From Peromyscus leucopus (lineage: Eukaryota; Chordata; Mammalia; Rodentia; Cricetidae): a DNA stretch of 64,000 bases. The translations under genes and the position numbers were made by a program. Each line of letters starts with the position of its first letter. Position 1 is the first letter of the stretch. Below the pieces are notes generated by a model. The model did no database searches, had not been told where the DNA came from, and was given only the letters and a program-made list of their open reading frames with translations. Below are positions 11,560-23,488 of this stretch, piece by piece. The stretch covers positions 63,353,334 through 63,417,333 of the forward strand of contig NC_051084.1 in the NCBI RefSeq assembly GCF_004664715.2, written 5' to 3'.

Positions 11560-11660
11560 AGGAATCTAGTTTTAAATGTAGTCTTGGGTAATTCTCAGCA
11601 GGAATGATTGGAAAACAATGCTGTTAATGCTGTCAGAGATGTTTAAAAAATGCAAAGGAA

Positions 11661-11820
11661 GCTGGGTGGTGGTGGCACATGATTTTAATGCCGGCACTTG
11701 GGAGGCAGAGGTGCAGGTGGATCTCTGAGTTTGAGGCCTGCCTGCTCTACAGAGTGAATTTCAGGACAGCCAGGGCTACACAGGGAAACTCTTTCTTGAA
11801 AAACAAAGAGAAAACAAAAC
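11661..11820 (+). mobile_element. B1 SINE with exact TSD
   Basis: Sense B1: 'gctgggtggtggtggcacat', 'ggcacttgggaggcagaggt', 'ccagggctacacagggaaac' and an A-rich tail. A 15-bp TSD (aaaaatgcaaaggaa) lies at 11646-11660 and 11821-11835. Confidence 0.92.
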
Positions 11821-11983
11821 AAAAATGCAAAGGAAGCTTAGAGCTGATTAAAACAAAGTTGTGTTTGGTCTTCATTGTCAAAGACGAAAAGTTCAGAAGA
11901 CAAACAAGGAAAGATGCCGTGAGGCTAGATGGAAGGAGGGATCATTCAAAGTAACAGCAGCTAATTGAATGTAATTGAAACAG

Positions 11984-12161
11984 GGTCTGGAGAGACATCA
12001 CAACAGTTAAAGGTGCTTGTTGTTTTCGAAGAGGACCAGAGTTGGGTTTCCTGGGACTCAGATCAGGTAATTCAAAACTGCCTGTAATTCCAGCTCCAGG
12101 GGATCCAACAGCCTCTTCACACATACCCTCATGCATGTGGACATGTATACACAGACACAGA

Positions 12162-12212
<51 letters not shown>
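11984..12212 (+). repeat. B2/B3-type SINE with CA tail
   Basis: Sense order: 'ggtctggagagacatcacaa', 'ggtgcttgttgttttcgaag', 'ctgcctgtaattccagctcc', then a (CA)n tail at 12165-12210. The head contains the decayed Pol III promoter region. Confidence 0.7.
12165..12210. repeat. (CA)n microsatellite
   Basis: About 23 AC units at the 3' end of the SINE; pure. Confidence 0.95.
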
Positions 12213-13755
12213 CAACTAGAGATGATTCATAATAGAGTGCTGTCACTTTGGTGACAACACTGGAACTTATATATCATTTTCTACACAATATGTCCCAAGA
12301 GATTTGTCACCTCACTATGGAAGGGGTGTTTTATAGGTGGACATTACCAGGGTTAAACTGGTCAAGTACAATATCACTTTTTCCATGACTTTCCTTACAT
12401 CATCATGGACACAGTAGAGACTGTGGATTATAGCACACACTGAACTTCATAAAGGGAACAAATAACACTATGTCAGGAAAGTACAATATCCCTGTAATTC
12501 AGATGTATTTTCTACACAGAGAAAAATCAATATTGCTTCAGGAAAAGTGTCAGATGATATATGGCTACCCTCGATAGCTTAAGGTGAGAATATTTGGAGA
12601 GTCAATATTTCAAAGAAATAGATGATCATGATGAAGTAATCCAAAAGTTCAAAAGTTAGAAGATTCCACAGAAAAACTGTTTTGGGATCTTGAGAATACA
12701 TAGACTTGAAAAAAAAATAAAAATTGTTCTAGGCTATAAGAGATAAGATATTATATGATATAATCAAATGTAGTATACTGACATAGAAGAATCTTGACCA
12801 GAGTAAAACTTACACAGTCTTGGGGAAATTGAAGAAATTTGAATATGTGCTGAATATTAAAGTTATTATGAAACAATTATTTCCTTAGGTCATCATAATA
12901 CAATGGATTTGGTGTTTGTTTTCAGAAAATATGTGCACTGATTAAGGGCACAGTACAATGCTGATGTTGCCAACTTCCAAAGATCCGTAGGCTCATACAA
13001 GAGAAGGAAATGATAATTTTAGCAAATTATATTGAATATATTAGTTCCTACTGAAGGGAACAGGAACTTTTGAGACATACTTCTGATATGTCTGGGACTA
13101 GAGAAAAACTCCAACATTTTATTATGGTAGAGATCATAGGAACTATGAAAGACCAATAGCTTCTTATAAACACGCTTATAATAAAGCAGGGACAGTTTGA
13201 GCATCAATTAAAAACAATTTCATATGTCTAAATGTATAAAATGCTTTTATCTCATTATTTCTTAGTGATGCATTGAGAAATTATGGATCATTTCTTGGAG
13301 GATGCAATATTCTAAAAAACTGATAAACAGAGGTTAGAATGGAGTGTATTTAATTTTCTATAAAGCTGCAATACTAGGTTAACAGCAAATACGTTGAACA
13401 ATATTTCTCCCTGTGGAATTATGCCAACTTATAAGTGAAAATAAAGACAAAATTAAAATAACATTTTATAACATTTGAAGAATTACCATTAAAATTATTA
13501 AAACAGATACTAATAAAGTCTTTTGAAATGACTACTAAGTCACAGGAAATTTAAAAGTTAGAGGCACATATTTAAAGCAAGTGAAAACGACAACTTAGCA
13601 GGATTCAATTGTAAAAGTACAGACCATGACAAATAAGGAACTGCTCAGTAACTGCCTACCTTCACCATCAAATACAATGTGAGTTAGATAGAAAAGGAAA
13701 GCTATACACTAAAGGAGGCAAAAAGACACCGTCTCTCTCCTGCTTGGGCCTTGTT
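12213..13755. other. unique AT-rich sequence
   Basis: No recognised gene, RNA or repeat. The 13019-13207 minus-strand frame shows no family signature. Confidence 0.45.
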
Positions 13756-14438
13756 TGAATTCCAGTAAGTATAGACTAATTAATGATGGTACTTTTCCCC
13801 CTAAGATTAGTGTTGGTGATTTGGGGATTTTTGTAGTGCTGCATAAACTGAGTATTTTTTCTAGCTTTATGAGAGGTATAATTGATAATTTAGTAGGGAT
13901 CAAATTGAATCTACAGATGGCTTTGAGTAATAAGTTTATGCTAACAACATAGGTTTTTTTTTTTTTAATTCACATACATAGGGTGTCTATTTTCGTGTGT
14001 TCTCTTCTTTTTTTCCATCAGTGCTTAATGGTTTTCAATGTGGAGATCTCTAAAATATATTTTTACATTTTGTGTCTCTCTCTGTGTGTATGTGTATGTT
14101 CATGTCATGGAATACATATGTAGGTTAAAGGACAGCTTAGGGGAGTGGGTTCTCTTCTTCTACCTTGTAGGTCTTAGAGATAGAACTCAGGTCATCAAAT
14201 CATGGTAGCAGATGTCTTTATTCATTGAAACTTCTTGATAACCTTTATGTAGAGATGTCTTACATCCTTGTTTAAATTTATTCCTAAGTATTTTATTTTT
14301 TATAACTATTACAGATGAGATTATTTATTTTACATCATTTTCATAAAATTTTCTATTTGTGTATAGAAATGCTACTGGTTTTTATATGTTGAGTTTTTTC
14401 TATTTACCTACAACTTCATTGAATTTGGTTGTTACTTC
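13756..14438 (-). mobile_element. old L1 ORF2 fragment
   Basis: Antisense ORF2: 'agggatcaaattgaatctac' and, after an interrupting SINE, 'tttattcctaagtattttat' and 'acttcattgaatttggttgt' match the antisense of the L1 region upstream of and around the RT C-terminal part. Diverged, so older than the other L1s here. Confidence 0.6.
14052..14248 (-). repeat. B2/B3-type SINE, diverged
   Basis: Inserted within the L1 fragment. 'ttagagatagaactcaggtc' (B-box-like, reverse complement) and 'tgtgtatgtgtatgttcatg' at the tail side. Boundaries approximate. Confidence 0.45.
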
Positions 14439-14776
14439 TGTTATAGTTAGAATTATCATTGCTATGATGAAACTGTATGACCAAAACAACTTGGAGAGGA
14501 AAGGGCACATTTAGCTTATGCTTTCAAATTGCTGTTCATCATTGGAAGAAGTTAGGACAGGAAATCAAACAGGAAAGGAACCTGGAGGCAGGAGCTGATG
14601 CAGAGGCCATGGAAGAGTACTGCTTACTGGTTTGCTTCTTCTGTCTTGCTCAGCCTGCTTTCTTATAGAACAAGTTGGCCTGTAGCCCAGTCATGTAGAG
14701 GCATTTTCTCAATTAAGGTTCCCCTCTCTCTGATGACTCTAGCTCTTGTCAAGTTGACATAAAACTAACCAAGACA
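14439..14776 (+). mobile_element. MaLR-type solo LTR (R-like family)
   Basis: Starts 'tgttatagttagaattatca' and ends 'ctaaccaagaca', so it has TG...CA ends. The body ('accaaaacaacttggagagg', 'aacctggaggcaggagctga', 'tcaagttgacataaaactaa') is a very common rodent LTR. The same family recurs at 54939/56192-56532. No clear TSD. Confidence 0.65.
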
Positions 14777-14801
14777 GGAGGCACACCTGGTGTTATCACA
14801 T

Positions 14802-14802
<1 letters not shown>

Positions 14803-14845
<43 letters not shown>

Positions 14846-14855
14846 CCCCCCCCCC
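14803..14855. repeat. (CA)n plus C homopolymer
   Basis: (AC)n at 14803-14843, followed by an 11-base C run. Confidence 0.95.
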
Positions 14856-14859
14856 TCGC

Positions 14860-15150
14860 CCAATGCTTTAAAAAGATTCATGGCAAATCTCCTACCCAAC
14901 CTTCCTCTCCTCAGATTGTCTTCACCCTAGTTCTTTTCTTCAAAATGCAAAATGGCATTTACTCCAACACTTTGGTCTCAGAAATATCTGGGTTAGAAAT
15001 CTCTGATTTTCTCTTGTTGCTGCCTTTAAACTTTTTTTCTTTTTTGTGTTTCATTTTGTTTATATCCAACGGGAAGCAGACTTGGCAAAGATTGAATGGC
15101 ATAGTGTCAGTAAAGTCAGCATAGGACCCAATATATAGTAAATATTGATA
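14860..15150. other. unique sequence
   Basis: Nothing recognised. Confidence 0.4.
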
Positions 15151-15155
15151 AACGG

Positions 15156-15448
15156 TGTGATAGTTTGAATGTAATTGGCCCCGATAATCTCATTGGGGGT
15201 GGGCTTTGATGTCTTTTGCTCAAGCTTCCCTCAGTGTGACACTAAATCCACCTCCTGTTGCCTGCAAGATGTCAAACTCTCAGCTAATTCTTTAGCACCA
15301 TATCTACCTACACACAGCCATGTCCCACTATGATGGTAATATATTGAATCTTTGAATTTTAAGTGAACCACCACAATTAAGTTTTCCTTTATAAGAGGTG
15401 CTGTGGTCCTGGTGTCTCTTCACAGCAATGGAAGCCCTAACTAAGAGA
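15156..15448 (+). mobile_element. MaLR solo LTR (MT-like)
   Basis: Begins 'tgtgatagtttgaatgtaat'. It contains 'ttgggggtgggctttgatgt' and the polyadenylation/3' region 'aattaagttttcctttataa', and ends near 'ctaactaagaga'. Flanks aacgg (15151-15155) and aatgg (15449-15453) are a plausible decayed 5-bp TSD, the size typical of ERVL/MaLR. Confidence 0.65.
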
Positions 15449-15468
15449 AATGGTAACTGCCCCTGTTT

Positions 15469-15545
15469 GTACATTTCTTAATTGAGGTTTTCTACTCTTG
15501 GATGATGCTAGCTTGTGTCAGGGTGACATAAAACTATCCAGCACA
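15469..15545 (+). repeat. 3' fragment of R-like MaLR LTR
   Basis: 'acatttcttaattgaggttt', 'gatgctagcttgtgtcaggg' and 'gacataaaactatccagcac' match the last ~75 bp of the family at 14439-14776. Confidence 0.6.
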
Positions 15546-15549
15546 ACTT

Positions 15550-16067
15550 CTAACAAAGTGCTTTTTGTTTGTTTGTCTGTTTTTTTCTTTTTGTGGTACA
15601 GTCTATAGATTATTTTACATGTAATCTATATCAAGGACCACCTGGCTCCTTCACTGGCAACTTGGATTCAGTTAAGTGATTTTTCTTTATTGGTACGTTA
15701 TGAGTCCTTGCAACTATTTTTTATCTACTACAGACCTTTGTAATTTTGTTACCTTCCAAGCTGTCTAACCTGGAATAAATTAACTTTAATTGTAAAGTTA
15801 ACTGTTTTATTCTACTTTCCTGCATTTTGAATTTTGACATCTAAATTAATGTTTCACACTCTAGATCTTTAAAAATGATTATGCATATTATTTTAATAAT
15901 TGTTTTTCATTTTTTTAGAATGTGTGTTATACACCATAATATTCACAGTGTCCATTTTACTGCTTTACCAATGGATTATAAACTTTCTGATATTTTTCTG
16001 TTACTCATTAGTGTTCTTTAATTTTCAATATATCTCTTTACCATTTCTTCTGTGATAGGTATAGTGT
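15550..16067. other. unique AT-rich sequence
   Basis: No recognised feature; T-rich. Confidence 0.4.
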
Positions 16068-16605
16068 TGTGGAATATTAGTTTAAGATGTGTTACATTTG
16101 TTTATTCTGTAGAATATTTGTTTGATGATGCAAAGATGTGTTGTATTCTTTTATGTTGCATTTTTTTAACTCTGTGAAGCTGTATTACTTTGCCTGCCTA
16201 TTAGTCTAATAAAGAGCTAAACAGCCAAAAGCTAGGAAGGAGAGAGAAATAGGTAGGGCTGCCAGGCAGAGAGAACAAATAGAAGGAGAAAAAAGGAAGA
16301 AGGAGGAGCAAGAAAAGGAGGAGAGGAGTATGCCAGGGGCCAGCCACTGAAGCACCCAGCCAACAACAGAGTAAGAAGTAAAGAAAGACATGCAGAATAG
16401 AGAATGGTAATAGACCAGAGGCAAAAGGTAGATGGGATAATTTAAGTTTAAAAAAAAAAAAAAACTGGCTAGAAACAAGCCAAGCTAAGGCTGGGCATTC
16501 ATAAGTAAGAAAAAGTCTCAGTACATTTATTTGAGAGATGGGTGGCAAGTTCCCAAAGTCAAAGAGAAAACAACAACAACAACAACAACAACAAAAAACC
16601 CTACA
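16068..16605 (+). mobile_element. ERV solo LTR ('tctaataaag' family)
   Basis: Begins TGTGGAATATT and ends ...CTACA (TG...CA). U3 carries duplicated 'gcaaagatgtgttgtattct'-like blocks (16075-16160). 'tagtctaataaagagctaaa' supplies AATAAA. A purine-rich middle and an (AAC)n run (16570-16594) follow. Flanks atagtgt and atatgt could be an imperfect TSD. Antisense copies of related LTRs are at 55740-56142 and 57794-58208. The 138-codon minus-strand frame here is an artefact of purine-rich DNA. Confidence 0.65.
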
Positions 16606-16754
16606 ATATGTTGTCATTGAGTACTCCTAGGTCTGTCTAGGTGAGTCTGAATTTCTTATTTTTAAGGACAGATTTGCTGGTTACAGTATGATTTTTTTAA
16701 GGCTATTTTCTGCTAGGTTTAAGTGGCAAGGTATATTAGTTCTATTTTCATAAA

Positions 16755-17250
16755 ACCTACATTCAGTAACTAATGGAAGCAGATGCAGTGGTCCATAACC
16801 AAGCACTGGGCTGAGCTCTTAGACTTCAGTTGAAGAGAGGGAGGAGGGATCTCAGGAGCAAGTGAGGTCAAGATCATGATGGGGAAAACCACAGAGATAG
16901 TTGACCCAAGCTAGTGGGAGCTCATGGACTCTGGCCTGTCAGCTGGGGAACATACATGCAACTCTGTAGACCCTCTGAATGTGGGTGACAGTTATGTGGC
17001 TGGATCTGTTTGGGGAGCCCCTGGCAGTGGGACCAGGACTTATCCAAGGTGCATGAAAATGCTTTTTAGAACACTTTCCCTAGGGTGAGATGCCTTGACA
17101 TTGAAGGGAGGGCCTCCTTACTCAATTTAGTATGCCAGAATTTGTTGACTCCACAAGGGAAGTCTTACCCTCTCTGAGGAGTGCATGGGGGTGGGAGGTG
17201 GGCAGAAGGAGGGGAGGGAGGGGGAAACTGGAGTGGGTAAAAGGTACCAT
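16755..17250 (+). mobile_element. L1 3' UTR fragment
   Basis: 'taactaatggaagcagatgc', 'gatcatgatggggaaaacca', 'agtgggagctcatggactct', 'cccctggcagtgggaccagg' and a G-rich tract at 17185-17230. The same blocks occur in order in the L1 3' UTR at 30860-31350. Both ends truncated. Confidence 0.75.
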
Positions 17251-17461
17251 TGTAAGAGAGGACATTTACAAGAAATGCCATTTCTTCCAAGGATATGTTG
17301 ATTGTTACTTTTATTATCTGTTATTTGCAAGATAAGGGCACAAGGAAAGTGCCATCCAATTTGTGGAAGAGCCAGTTTCCAGTTCCAGACTCTTGTAGTT
17401 CAAATGTTTTATGCTTAATCAAAATGAAATCAATCACTTAGATGATATTTTCGCTGGGAAG

Positions 17462-17805
17462 TGCTGTGGATATTGTTCTATATAAATAAAACACTGATGG
17501 CCAATGACCAGGCAGGAGGTAGGTGGGACAAGGAGAGAGGAGAATTCTGGGAAGCGGAAGGCTGGGGGAGAGAGACTGCAGCCACCGCCAGGAAAAGCAG
17601 CATGTAGAGACTCTGGTAAGCCACCAGCCACGTGGCAAGGTATAGATTTATAGAAATGGGTTAATTTAAGATAAAAGAGCAGTTAGCAAGAAGCCTGCCA
17701 CGGCCATACAGTTTATAAGTGATATAAGCGTCTGAGTGATTATTTTATAAGTAGATTGTGGGACTGCGGGGCTTGGGGAACCTGGAGAGAAGCCCTCCAA
17801 CAACA
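17462..17805 (+). mobile_element. ERV solo LTR (344 bp, 'tgctgtggat' family)
   Basis: Begins TGCTGTGGATATTG and ends CCAACA. 'tatataaataaaacactgat' combines TATA-like and AATAAA motifs. The flanking 5-mer ggaag at 17457-17461 and 17806-17810 is the TSD. The same family is inserted antisense in the L1 at 22832-23195, and a related LTR is at 60730-61114. Confidence 0.8.
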
Positions 17806-17810
17806 GGAAG

Positions 17811-20750
17811 TTTTGGCCTGCACAATTGGCTGTTTCCCTTTCTTTCTTTCTTTTTCATATAGAACTTAAACTTTAAGCTTCCATGGTTCATTTGGAGCAT
17901 ACCTTTTCAAACAACAGTCTAGTCTAAGAAATGAACCTACATGACAATTATATTAGTGGTCTTTGACTCTGTCTCCCTAGTATCTGTAAGTAAAACCTGT
18001 TGTGGTCTATGCTAAGAATGGTCACAAATATTCCATATAGATTTGACTATTAATATTGGAGAAGGTAGGGTTAGGCAATCAAGTCATTATGCTGCAAGAT
18101 AAGCCCACAAAAGGTCACCACACTTAAAGCCCTGAAGACAATCTTCTTTGCTGGCTGGTGGCTGCATGGGAACTTGGCAAACTCATGCAGTCACAATAAG
18201 CCTTACAGTATTTTGTTTTTTTATGCACACACAAAAAAGCAGATCCAGGCTGGTGCACTTCAGTTAGCAAGAAACAGACCTACAGAAGCCCAAAAGCAAG
18301 GTTAGTACATTTGGGGCCTTTTGACTTGCAGGCTTTGCTGAAACTAACTGTAGGTTAGGTCTTGGTTCCCATTTTGCAGGTGTTGGGACCTAGGTGCTGG
18401 GTTCTAGGGTTAGAATGGTGTCATTAACATGGTGTCAGTCATCCTAAGGTGAGGGCCTGGGGTAGTGGCTATTACATTATATTATTCTCATCTGTGTGCC
18501 AAACAAAAAAATTAATGTTATTCCTTTTATAGCTGAGGAATGAGGACTGAAAAAGATCACTTTGACATTGTATTGGCTGTAGTAACACTGAACAAGTTAA
18601 CTGACTCATAAGAACAAATGAAAAAGAATTCTAACATATTTAAAATCATCCCTATGCTAATGTGTTCAGATATTAGAAACAAATTGATTACATCTGTAAA
18701 ACAGAAAAGGAAGAAAAATGATACCCTCCCGGAGGCAGCAGGGAGAGTTTAATAAGCTGCCTGAAATCACTCAACCTACAACATATCTAAAATGTTAATT
18801 AAGCAACTTTTTTTTTATCCTCACCTTTGCTCTGCTGGCTTTAGTAAAAGCCTGTCTGCCAGCATATCTCTCCACAGGTACCTATAATTCTGTTTGAAGT
18901 TGGTGATCTGGGCTTGGCTCATAACATTCACAGTAGATTTACCTGAAAGATCAATAAAAGCATGTTCAAAGCTAGATTGGCTTCATAGAGCCCAGGATTG
19001 TTATTAATTCATACAAACTTCCTGAAACTTTCAGTATAAAGAAAAGAGAAAGAAACTTGAGAATATTCACATTGTAAGAAATTGAATTGGTATCATGGAA
19101 TCTCAGAATTGGTTTGGAGCCCAGTGAATCCCTTCACATGTCAAAATTTGTGGAAGTGCCAGGTGCTGTGCCCTTCTTAAATCTTATAGGAGGTCTTAGA
19201 ATCATCAATCACATCAAAAAGTCTTTGGTGAATTTCAGCTTCTTTAGCCCTGGATGCTGTGTAAGGTTAGTAACGTGGGTCTTGCCCTTCTGTGACGAGA
19301 TGTCACTGGCCTCTATAGAGGATGTGTATCTTGCTGCTAAATATAATTTCAATTTTATGAAGGCATTGAAGATAGCAAAGAATAAGGTACATCAGTTAAA
19401 GAAAGGGTGAAAGTTCCGTGTGAAAAAACAAAAGAAAAAGTAAGGCTATTGTGGGTGAGGGGAAAAAAAGTAAAGTAATATTTCAGGATGTACCTGATGA
19501 TGTAGAGATATAAATAATTTGTTTAGGAACCAAATGGAAATCTAGCTAGGGCAATTCTGAGTGATTTATTGAACTTGAGTATCAGTTTCTGCAACTGTTA
19601 GGAATAAGAGAAAATAACTGCGATTTAAAGAAAGTGTTTCTCAATTTATAAGAATAGGGGTTTTAAAGAGTTATTTTGAAATCTATGCCCTATGACAGAG
19701 ATTCTATGTCTTAAGGGACAAGGAAGCAGTAGGGAAGATATTTGTGCCATATTCTGTGGTTTGAACAGTTTTTGTGGGAGTGTTGGTATTTTCACAGCTT
19801 GAAGTCAACTTAAGGATCCTTGACAATTTAAGAAAAGCAGAGCGTTCCAGCAACAGGGTAGAGTTTGATGACAGATCAGTAATTTACCTAGCATCCATCA
19901 TTCATTAGAAATGGGACTCATATAAGGGTAGTTGTACTCCAGCTTTTTTAAAATTTAGATTTGTTAAAAAAAAAATACTGTTGTTGGCCAAGAGTGTAAA
20001 ATTAGGACCAAGAAACTAATCAACCTGCAGAGAAGCTTTGATCTCTAAAATTCAGTAATTAGAGGAGATTTAAATAGGCTAAATGGTGGGATTAAGGTTG
20101 AATTATTATCACTTTGCACACTAAAATGTTGATTTTGTTTCTGGTAACAGAAAGAGCCCTTTAGTAAAACTGAGTTTTCATTTTGAATTAGATAACCTAT
20201 AGATTCTAACTGGTTCAATTTTATAAACTATTTTATCTCATCAGCAGTTTGGGCATTAGTACTCACCACAGTGATATAAGAATGCTGGTCTAGAGCTTTC
20301 TATACTTACCCATTTTAACTATTGTCTTCCAAAGAGTACTGCCAGGATTTGGGAGAGGATAATTTCATTAGGGCTTTCTGTTAGAAAACTATTTTAACAT
20401 CTGAGCATACATTTCAAGCTTTTAAGATATATTTTAAATACCATAAAAACCCAGCAAGTACACACAATGCTGTAATATGAAATGCTTAATACTAATTTGC
20501 TAACATGGGCTACCAAATTGACTTATTTTAATTCTGATGTGGAGAGTTTCCTAACATATGCATATTTTTTATATCTTAAAAATCTGTCATTAATTATTTA
20601 TTCACCAGCTGTTCATTGATTAGGAGTTAGCTATGTGTGTTGGTGTTCAGATGTTTGGAGAAGGAAACGTTTTTGGTCTGTTTGTTAATTTAATTTTTCT
20701 ATTTTTATAAGTTGATGCTGTTACCTTCTTTGGATGACAAAAACAAGTTT
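17811..20750. other. unique sequence
   Basis: About 2.9 kb without recognised repeats except a CTTT run near 17840-17860. A 107-codon plus-strand frame at 19087-19410 begins at an ATG, but its codon use and context (AT-rich, no splice or poly(A) context) do not support a gene and I recognise no domain. Confidence 0.45.
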
Positions 20751-20756
20751 AGTGTT

Positions 20757-21295
20757 AATTCATTAAGCATTTATTAAGATAGTCAAATACTGGGTGGAGC
20801 CAGGGGAATCCCACAGAAGAAGGGGAGGAAAAATTGTAGGAGCCAGAGGAATTAAGGATACCACAAGAACGTGGGCCACAGAATCAACTAGGCAGGGCTT
20901 GTAGGGGATCACAGATACCGACTGGACAAACGTGGACCCTGTTTTGGTCTGAGCTAGGTCTTCTGTATATATGTCATGGTTGTACAGCATGGTGTTCTTG
21001 TGAGACTCCCAACAATGGGAGTCGGGGCTGTCTCTGACTCTTTTGCCTGGGCTTGGGACTCTTTTCTCTCTACTGGGTTGCCAAATCTAGCCATGATATA
21101 AGGGTTTATGCCCAGTCTTATTACATATTGTTATGCTGTGTTCATGGGCTATCCTTGGGAGGCCTCTTCTCCTTCTTCTTCTAGAAAACAGAGGAGCAGT
21201 TGATCTTGGAAGGGGAGGTGGGGTGAGGGACTTGGAGGAGAGGAGGGAGAGGAAACTGCTGTCAGGATGTAATGTATGAGAGAAGAATAAAAGTT
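20757..21295 (+). mobile_element. 5'-truncated L1 (Lx-like 3' UTR)
   Basis: Contains 'caactaggcagggcttgtag', 'gactcccaacaatgggagtc', 'gactcttttgcctgggcttg', 'ctactgggttgccaaatcta', the purine-rich block 'ggaggtggggtgagggactt' and 'gagaagaataaaagttaaaa' as polyadenylation end. This is the Lx-type 3' UTR without ORF2; it overlaps in content with 10880-11135. Confidence 0.8.
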
Positions 21296-21299
21296 AAAA

Positions 21300-22640
21300 A
21301 AAGAAATGTCTTAGTATCAGGTTTCAAAAATATAATTGTACTACCTAACAGTTATATTCTGAGAATAAAGCTAGTGAAAGAGGAAAAAAAATCATACAGA
21401 CAAATAACTACACATAGAAGAAAACTTTTAAATCTGTTCTGGGGGCTGATTGACTCCAAGGCCTTGGGCATATGAGGGAAGCTCTCTAGTATTAAGCCTC
21501 ATTCCAAACTGTGTGGAATTTTTATAGAAAAAAATGTTAGGAAAGTAGAATGAGTAAGTTATCTCAAAATACAGACTAAGGAAAGACCTTCTTTCTTCAA
21601 AAGCATTTCAATTGCAACCCGTGGTTAATTAAAATTGATTAGTCAACTGAAACAGAAGAAGAACCTCTACCCAGAGGTGCTGAGACAGAAATTGCCTGGA
21701 CCCATTACATTTCCACCCAAGAAAGATCAGTTTGAATGAGCAAAATGCATGAGAGAGAGAGAGGATGGAGACAAGAATTAGGTAAGGTCTGCTCACAGAA
21801 GGTCTTAATGGAGATAGTACTGAGCTTAGATGACATCTGAGGAAGTCGAGAATTCTTCTAAAAATCTGAACAAAGGGATGCAACTTCTTTAGTGGTGACA
21901 TAAATGCATCAGCAGACTTAATATGCATTAGACAGACCTCACATGAGGCTAGAAGGAGGTCATATGGAAATGAAGGATTTAAACCAGGATAATGGTGGAG
22001 AGTATAGAGAACACAAACTTGATCTGAGAAGGATTTTGAATATTAAATTGATATGGCTTCATAGGTAGTATTAATGTGTGAATTAGGGGAAACTATCCAA
22101 TATACTTCCTGAGTTACTGGTTTGAGTAACTAGGTAATTGATGGTCACTGACAAAGAGAATTAGTGAATGAAAACGGAAAATCTTCACAGGGGAGAGATA
22201 GAGATTCCAGTTTTGTCATATCAAATGTTAGAAGCTGGAGAGACATTTGAGTGGCAACACTAAAATCTAGATTTTAGAAAGGAGTTGAGAAAAGCATATG
22301 GATTTTAGAGTTCCTGGCAGTCAATCAGTAGCTAAAGATGAGGATGGAATAAATCATTATTTATGTGCCATTCTATAGTTAGAAAGTTATATTTACATTT
22401 CAGGATATGTTATAGCTATATGTCCTCATCAAATTGCTCATATGAAATATGTTCTGTTAAATTGTGTTGCTTTATAGAGAAGTTTTCAACAAAGACTGTT
22501 GTTGGAAACATGTGACTGAGAATAGCTGAGAAGTGTACCCAGGAGTGTACCTGAATCAGGAAGATGCATTACTCTTCCCAAGATTCCCAGACTCTACCTT
22601 TATACATATCCAAAAGAGGCATGCATATTTAGAAACTAGA
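21300..22640. other. unique sequence
   Basis: AT-rich; no recognised gene. Frames at 21272-21475 and 21629-21928 lack any signature. Confidence 0.45.
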
Positions 22641-22714
22641 GCTCCTTAAGTTTCTTTTCCTTTCCTTACCTTTCCTTTTCTTTCCTTTCCTTCCTCACTC
22701 TCTTTTATTGAAAA
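22641..22714. repeat. (TTCC/TTTCC)n pyrimidine tract
   Basis: Imperfect CCTTT repeats immediately before the L1 5' region. Confidence 0.85.
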
Positions 22715-22831
22715 TAGATTCTGGTGCTCAGGAATCCCTACCCATTGCCGCCTCAGTTGCCAGCCAGCAGGGAAGACTCCTGCAGGCAGACTTCCCAACC
22801 AAAACCTCTGATCAGACCTATAAGACCCATG

Positions 22832-23195
22832 TGTTGCTAGAGGGCTTCTCTCCAGGTTCCCCAAGCCCCTCAGTCCCACAATCTACTTATAAAATAATCA
22901 CTCAGACACTTATATCACTTATAAACTGTATGGCAGTGGCAGGCTTCTTGCTAACTGTTCTTTTATCTTAAATTAACCCATTTTTATAAATCTATACCTT
23001 GCCACATGACTGGTGGCTTACCAGAGTCTTTACATGCTGCTTGTCCTGGCGGTGGCTGCAGTGTCTCTCCCCTCAGCCTTCCGCTTTCCAGAATTCTCCT
23101 CTCTCCTTGTCCCACCTACTTCCTGCCTGGCCACCTACTTCCTGCCTTGTCACTGGCCATCAGTGTTTTATTTATATAGAATGATATCCACAGCA
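22832..23195 (-). mobile_element. ERV solo LTR in L1 5' UTR
   Basis: Antisense copy of the family at 17462-17805: the left end 'tgttgctagagggcttct' and right end 'gatatccacagca' give TG...CA. A 6-bp TSD cccatg lies at 22826-22831 and 23196-23201. 'acttcctgcctggccacctacttcctgcc'-like blocks are a short internal duplication near 23119-23150. A 6-bp TSD fits ERVK-type integration. Confidence 0.88.
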
Positions 23196-23488
23196 CCCAT
23201 GCTCTTCCCCAAACCCACCCATCTCCCTACAACCTCAGCAGCTTCTAGAGACAAAGAATCCACCAGCTCTGATTAGACCAAGAACAGCTCCCTGAGACAC
23301 AGAATCTGCCAGCTTCAAATAGACCAAGAGCTACAACTGGGCCCAGAGTGGCCCCCTGAGACACAGACACAGCAAGCACAGATTGGACCAAGAGCAGATT
23401 ACTCAGACACAGGTACCTCTTGCACATATTGGAAGAAGAGTTGGGTAGATGCCAGTGCAAAAACACATACAACAGTATAAAGAGCAAT

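Noticed and set aside
11324..11569. 81-codon frame with a poly-Ala run
   Set aside because: Produced by the CGC triplet tract inside an antisense B1.
16201..16617. 138-codon minus-strand frame with Cys and Phe runs
   Set aside because: Antisense of the purine-rich and (AAC)n part of an ERV LTR.
19087..19410. 107-codon plus-strand frame starting at an ATG in unique DNA
   Set aside because: No recognised domain, no splice or poly(A) context, and an AT-rich region where chance frames of this length occur.
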